Assembly: GCF_007751035.1 (NCBI RefSeq) | Contig: NZ_CP036433.1 | Location: 1,469,001-1,533,000 of the forward strand | Direction: 5' to 3' | Source of the DNA: Lignipirellula cremea | GTDB lineage: Bacteria > Planctomycetota > Planctomycetia > Pirellulales > Pirellulaceae | DNA: 64,000 bases | In this document: positions 61,764-64,000 of the stretch, one piece after another | Position numbering within the stretch: position 1 is the first letter of the stretch | Layout of the letters: every line of letters starts with the position of its first letter | The notes under the pieces: model-generated | What the model was told of the DNA's origin: nothing | Databases searched by the model: none | Seen by the model: only the letters and a program-made list of their open reading frames with translations | Translations under genes and position numbers: made by a program

Positions 61764-62957
61764 TTACCGTGCGGCGGCGTCGAAGCGGGTGAGCATTTTG
61801 GCCAGGTAGCGATCGTCGCCGGAGAGCTCGTTCGCCTTCATCAGGAACTTCAGCCCGCGTTCGGGCGCGCCGTCGAAGGTGAGAAACGTACCGACCAGGA
61901 ACAGCAGATCGCCGTTGTCAGGGTCGGCCAGAGCGGCGGCCGCCAGGGCGTCGATGTCGGCGTTCTTGGCTAAGGTATTGTCGCCGTAAATGTCGTCGAG
62001 CCGGAAGTCGTCGTTCAGGTAATTCGGATCAATCGCCAGGCCGCGTTTGAACGCCTGGGCCGCCTGCTCGTAACGATGCACGGCGATACAGGCGAAACCC
62101 TCGCGGAAGTACGGCGCCGGCAGATCGCCCGCGGCTTTGGCCGCCTGCTTGTACTGCTGCAGGGCGACATGCGACATCTCTTTGGCAAACAGTCGATCGC
62201 CGTAGCCCAGATAACGGTCCGACCGGGCCCGGGCGTCAGCGTTCGAGAACCGCGGGGTCGGAGCTTCTTTCTCGAAGCTCGTCAATCGCAGGGCCGCATC
62301 GTCCCCGATCAGGCCGGGCGCTACGACCGCAGGCGCCGGATTGATGACGGGCGCCGGATTAATCACGCGCGCTGGATTCACGAGCGGGGCCAGGCCCACG
62401 CCGCGTCCTACGCCCATGAGATCCTGCACCGGACCCAGGCCGTAATTCACCCAGGCGGGTTGCGAAACAATCGGAACCGTCTGGCAGCCGTAGTAATACG
62501 CTGGGAAGCGGTAAGACGTATAGCCATAACCGAGCCCGCAACCAGGACCGCCAAAGCCGAAGCTGGAGTAGCCCAGACCGCCGTAGCCCAGACCCCCGTA
62601 GCCCAGCCCGCAGCCTAAGCCGCCGTAACCGAAACTGCTGTACCCCAGGCCGCCGTAACCGATGCCAATGCCGACACTGCGATAGCCAATGCCGCCGTAG
62701 CCCAGGCCAAAGCCGCGATAACCAACGCCTCGATAACCGTACCCGCCATAACCGCCGCGGTAGCCGATGCCGCCATAGCCACCGTGATGATGGCCTACGT
62801 GGTACGCTCCTCCGCCGCCGTGATAACCGCCGCCGCCGTGGTGGTGGCCTCCGCCGCCATGATGACCGCCGCCGCCGTGGTAGCCGCCGGCCTGGACAGA
62901 CGTCGCCAGCATCGCGGAGAGAGCCGCGGTAAGGCATAGAGAAAAGAGAATTCGCAT
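61764..62957 (-). CDS. secreted Gly/His/Tyr-rich protein with C-terminal TPR
   Basis: The 397-residue protein has a signal peptide (MRILFSLCLTAALSAMLATSVQA). Residues about 24-60 are almost only Gly, His and Tyr (GGYHGGGGHHGGGG), then about 60-157 are Y-G-G-L/I-G-Y repeats such as YGGLGYSSFGYGGLG. An I-N-P-A-P-V repeat linker (about 193-212) precedes a TPR-like domain (about 250-390, SHVALQQYKQAAKAAG and VHRYEQAAQAFKRGLAIDPN). It is probably a cell-surface or envelope protein; the His-rich part may bind metals, which is inference. The strong AGGAGG about 7 bases before ATG 62957 fixes the start and suggests high expression. Confidence 0.82.
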   Translation of the reverse strand: MRILFSLCLTAALSAMLATSVQAGGYHGGGGHHGGGGHHHGGGGYHGGGGAYHVGHHHGGYGGIGYRGGYGGYGYRGVGYRGFGLGYGGIGYRSVGIGIGYGGLGYSSFGYGGLGCGLGYGGLGYGGLGYSSFGFGGPGCGLGYGYTSYRFPAYYYGCQTVPIVSQPAWVNYGLGPVQDLMGVGRGVGLAPLVNPARVINPAPVINPAPAVVAPGLIGDDAALRLTSFEKEAPTPRFSNADARARSDRYLGYGDRLFAKEMSHVALQQYKQAAKAAGDLPAPYFREGFACIAVHRYEQAAQAFKRGLAIDPNYLNDDFRLDDIYGDNTLAKNADIDALAAAALADPDNGDLLFLVGTFLTFDGAPERGLKFLMKANELSGDDRYLAKMLTRFDAAAR

Positions 62958-63218
62958 GGAAAACCTCCTGGTGTTGACCCCCACCCGCTTCCTGCATGGA
63001 AGTGCTTCTTCTTTCTATTATCCCGATTTCTGGTCCCGTGCAAAGCGAAACGCCGAAAATCGCCCGGCAGGATTCTGCACGGGGCTGCAATTTTCTTCAG
63101 TCCTCTCCGTTAACGCCCTTAGTCGGCAGAGTCATCACCGAGTCATTCCAAGGGCCGGCAGGGGCGATCACCAGTTCCGGCAGTCGGCCGGTTCCGGCAA
63201 ATCACAGGGAGAGAGAAA

Positions 63219-63677
63219 ATGCGACATTACCTGGTGGCGGCATGGGGAGTTGTTTTTCTGCTGGTCGGATCGGCAGGCGCCGCGACGTCGCTGGAGCAGC
63301 GGCTGGTGCGGTTCGATACCAACAGCGACGGCGAGCTGAGCGTGGACGAACGTCGGGCGGCAGCCGTCCTGTTGCGACGGGAACGGAAGGATCCCAGCCT
63401 GCGTCCCTCCGCAGATCGCTTCCCGCGAGGGGAAGAAGGAGCCCTGGCTGCCGGCGAACGACCGGAGCTGACGACCGAAAGAATGCAGCAACTTCGCATG
63501 CAACAATGGATGATGCAGCAGCGCATGATGATGCAACGGATCCAGTATCTGCAGGCGATGCGAAACCAAAGCCTGCAAAGCGGAGGCGGCGGGCAAAGCA
63601 TGCTGGGGATGCCGGGCCAGGGCGGACCGCAACGCGGCGGCGGCCAGTGCCAGGGCGGACAACGCGGCCCACGCTGA
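63219..63677 (+). CDS. small secreted EF-hand protein, Met/Gln-rich
   Basis: The 152-residue protein has a signal peptide (HYLVAAWGVVFLLVGSAGA). It has one clear EF-hand loop, DTNSDGELSVDE (about 33-44). The second half is unusually rich in Met, Gln and Arg (MQQLRMQQWMMQQRMMMQRI, about 88-107), then Gly/Gln. A metal-binding or redox-buffering Met tract is possible. The start has GGGAGAGAGAAA just upstream. It is divergent from the Gly/His/Tyr-rich gene, and a MITE-like element follows 14 bases after its stop. Confidence 0.78.
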   Translation: MRHYLVAAWGVVFLLVGSAGAATSLEQRLVRFDTNSDGELSVDERRAAAVLLRRERKDPSLRPSADRFPRGEEGALAAGERPELTTERMQQLRMQQWMMQQRMMMQRIQYLQAMRNQSLQSGGGGQSMLGMPGQGGPQRGGGQCQGGQRGPR

Positions 63678-63690
63678 CGACCCAAAGGAG

Positions 63691-63823
63691 CTAGTGGTGC
63701 GTCAAGTTTCAATTTCAGGTTTGGCCATTTTCGCGCGAGCCGCTGTTCCTTTTAGTTAACCGTGGCTATCGCCAAAACGGCTAATGGGAAGAACCCGAAC
63801 TCTTTGCCTTGACGCAGCACTAG
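63691..63823. mobile_element. MITE-like element with terminal inverted repeats
   Basis: The left end is CTAGTGGTGCGTCAAG (63691-63706), and the reverse complement of the right end (63808-63823) is CTAGTGCTGCGTCAAG; 15 of 16 positions match. The 133 bases between carry no coding frame but contain a second imperfect inverted pair (CCATTTTCGCGCGAGCC with GGCTATCGCCAAAACGG). Size, ends and lack of genes fit a nonautonomous element. I cannot name the parent family. The outer CTAG may be part of the ends or a duplicated target. Confidence 0.75.
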
Positions 63824-63933
63824 ACACCTGGGAAGAAGCGACGCCTGGGGAGAAGGGGCGTCCTGCAGCAGAAACCGCCGGACGTGACACAGCAGGTCGG
63901 GCGGCCATTTTTCGTCTTGCAGACGCGGCCGGA

Positions 63934-64000
63934 CTATTTGGCGGCGGGCGTTTCTTCTTCGCTCTCGCGCAGGCGATGCAGCTGTTTGAGGATGCGCTGG
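63934..64000 (-). CDS. 3' end of a gene running off the window
   Basis: On the minus strand a frame enters at the right edge and ends QRILKQLHRLRESEEETPAAK, stop at 63934-63936. Codon use is typical of the region. Too little is visible to assign a family. Confidence 0.45.
   Translation of the reverse strand, partial: QRILKQLHRLRESEEETPAAK

Noticed and set aside
1-64000. tRNA, rRNA or riboswitch genes (including an FMN riboswitch before ribBA)
   Set aside because: I looked for the T-loop GGTTCGAATCC-type signature, rRNA-like stretches and a conserved FMN leader before ribBA and found none by eye. A covariance-model scan would be decisive.

Overview
The window looks like chromosomal DNA from a planctomycete, most likely Pirellulales-like. 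It is GC-rich. Its gene content is typical of that phylum: DUF1501 proteins paired with a DUF1549/DUF1553 protein, a formylglycine sulfatase, a PQQ-type propeller, DUF1559-like and LTXXQ/EF-hand secreted proteins, Gfo/Idh/MocA oxidoreductases, and a BatA/TPR/ExbB/ExbD/terpenoid-cyclase-fold cluster. I infer the taxon from gene content only. I saw no rRNA, tRNA or CRISPR array.

Layout. 1-5.6 kb: the end of a PLP sulfur-amino-acid enzyme, an orphan protein, a MoaD/ThiS-like carrier and a minimal type II secretion set (gspE-gspF-gspG, minus strand). 5.9-11.2 kb: secreted LTXXQ and EF-hand proteins, membrane proteins and a 57-residue DUF1328 protein with its own terminator. 11.5-20.5 kb: two oxidoreductases, a PhyH-type dioxygenase, a HAF-repeat protein, a sigma factor divergent from an ARPP-1-like protein, and SppA with a clear terminator. 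20.5-32.7 kb: a planctomycetal export/degradation block (DUF1501, DUF1549/1553, DUF1501, a large PPC/coiled-coil protein, a sulfatase and a PQQ propeller). 33.1-38.5 kb: minus-strand housekeeping genes (transglutaminase-like, ribBA, PPi-type phosphofructokinase, ferrochelatase, winged helix), several with recognisable -10 boxes.

38.8-42.5 kb is the most interesting part. A membrane-anchored HINT-domain protein of the polymorphic-toxin type is cut by an IS1380-family element. Removing the element and one copy of a 4-bp duplication restores the expected HINT ending (V-G-T-L-V-H-N) and joins it to a toxin-like domain starting Y-H-G-T, which carries a further one-base frameshift in a run of five G. 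A probable immunity gene starts 5 bases after the toxin stop. The locus therefore reads as an inactivated toxin with a retained immunity gene.

42.8-52.2 kb: an envelope cluster encoding a BatA/VWA protein, a TPR protein, ExbB, ExbD, and a protein that joins two membrane segments and a proline-rich linker to a terpenoid-cyclase-like toroid. 52.4-57.7 kb: two large paralogous membrane proteins flanking a small membrane-anchored protein. 57.9-61.7 kb: an STM4015-type leucine-rich-repeat protein and an STM4014-type ATP-grasp protein overlapping by 4 bases, followed by a short Hsp70. 61.7-64 kb: a Gly/His/Tyr-rich TPR surface protein, a small EF-hand protein, a MITE-like element, and the end of one more gene. 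A dispersed palindromic repeat occurs at about 33.0 and 52.3 kb.
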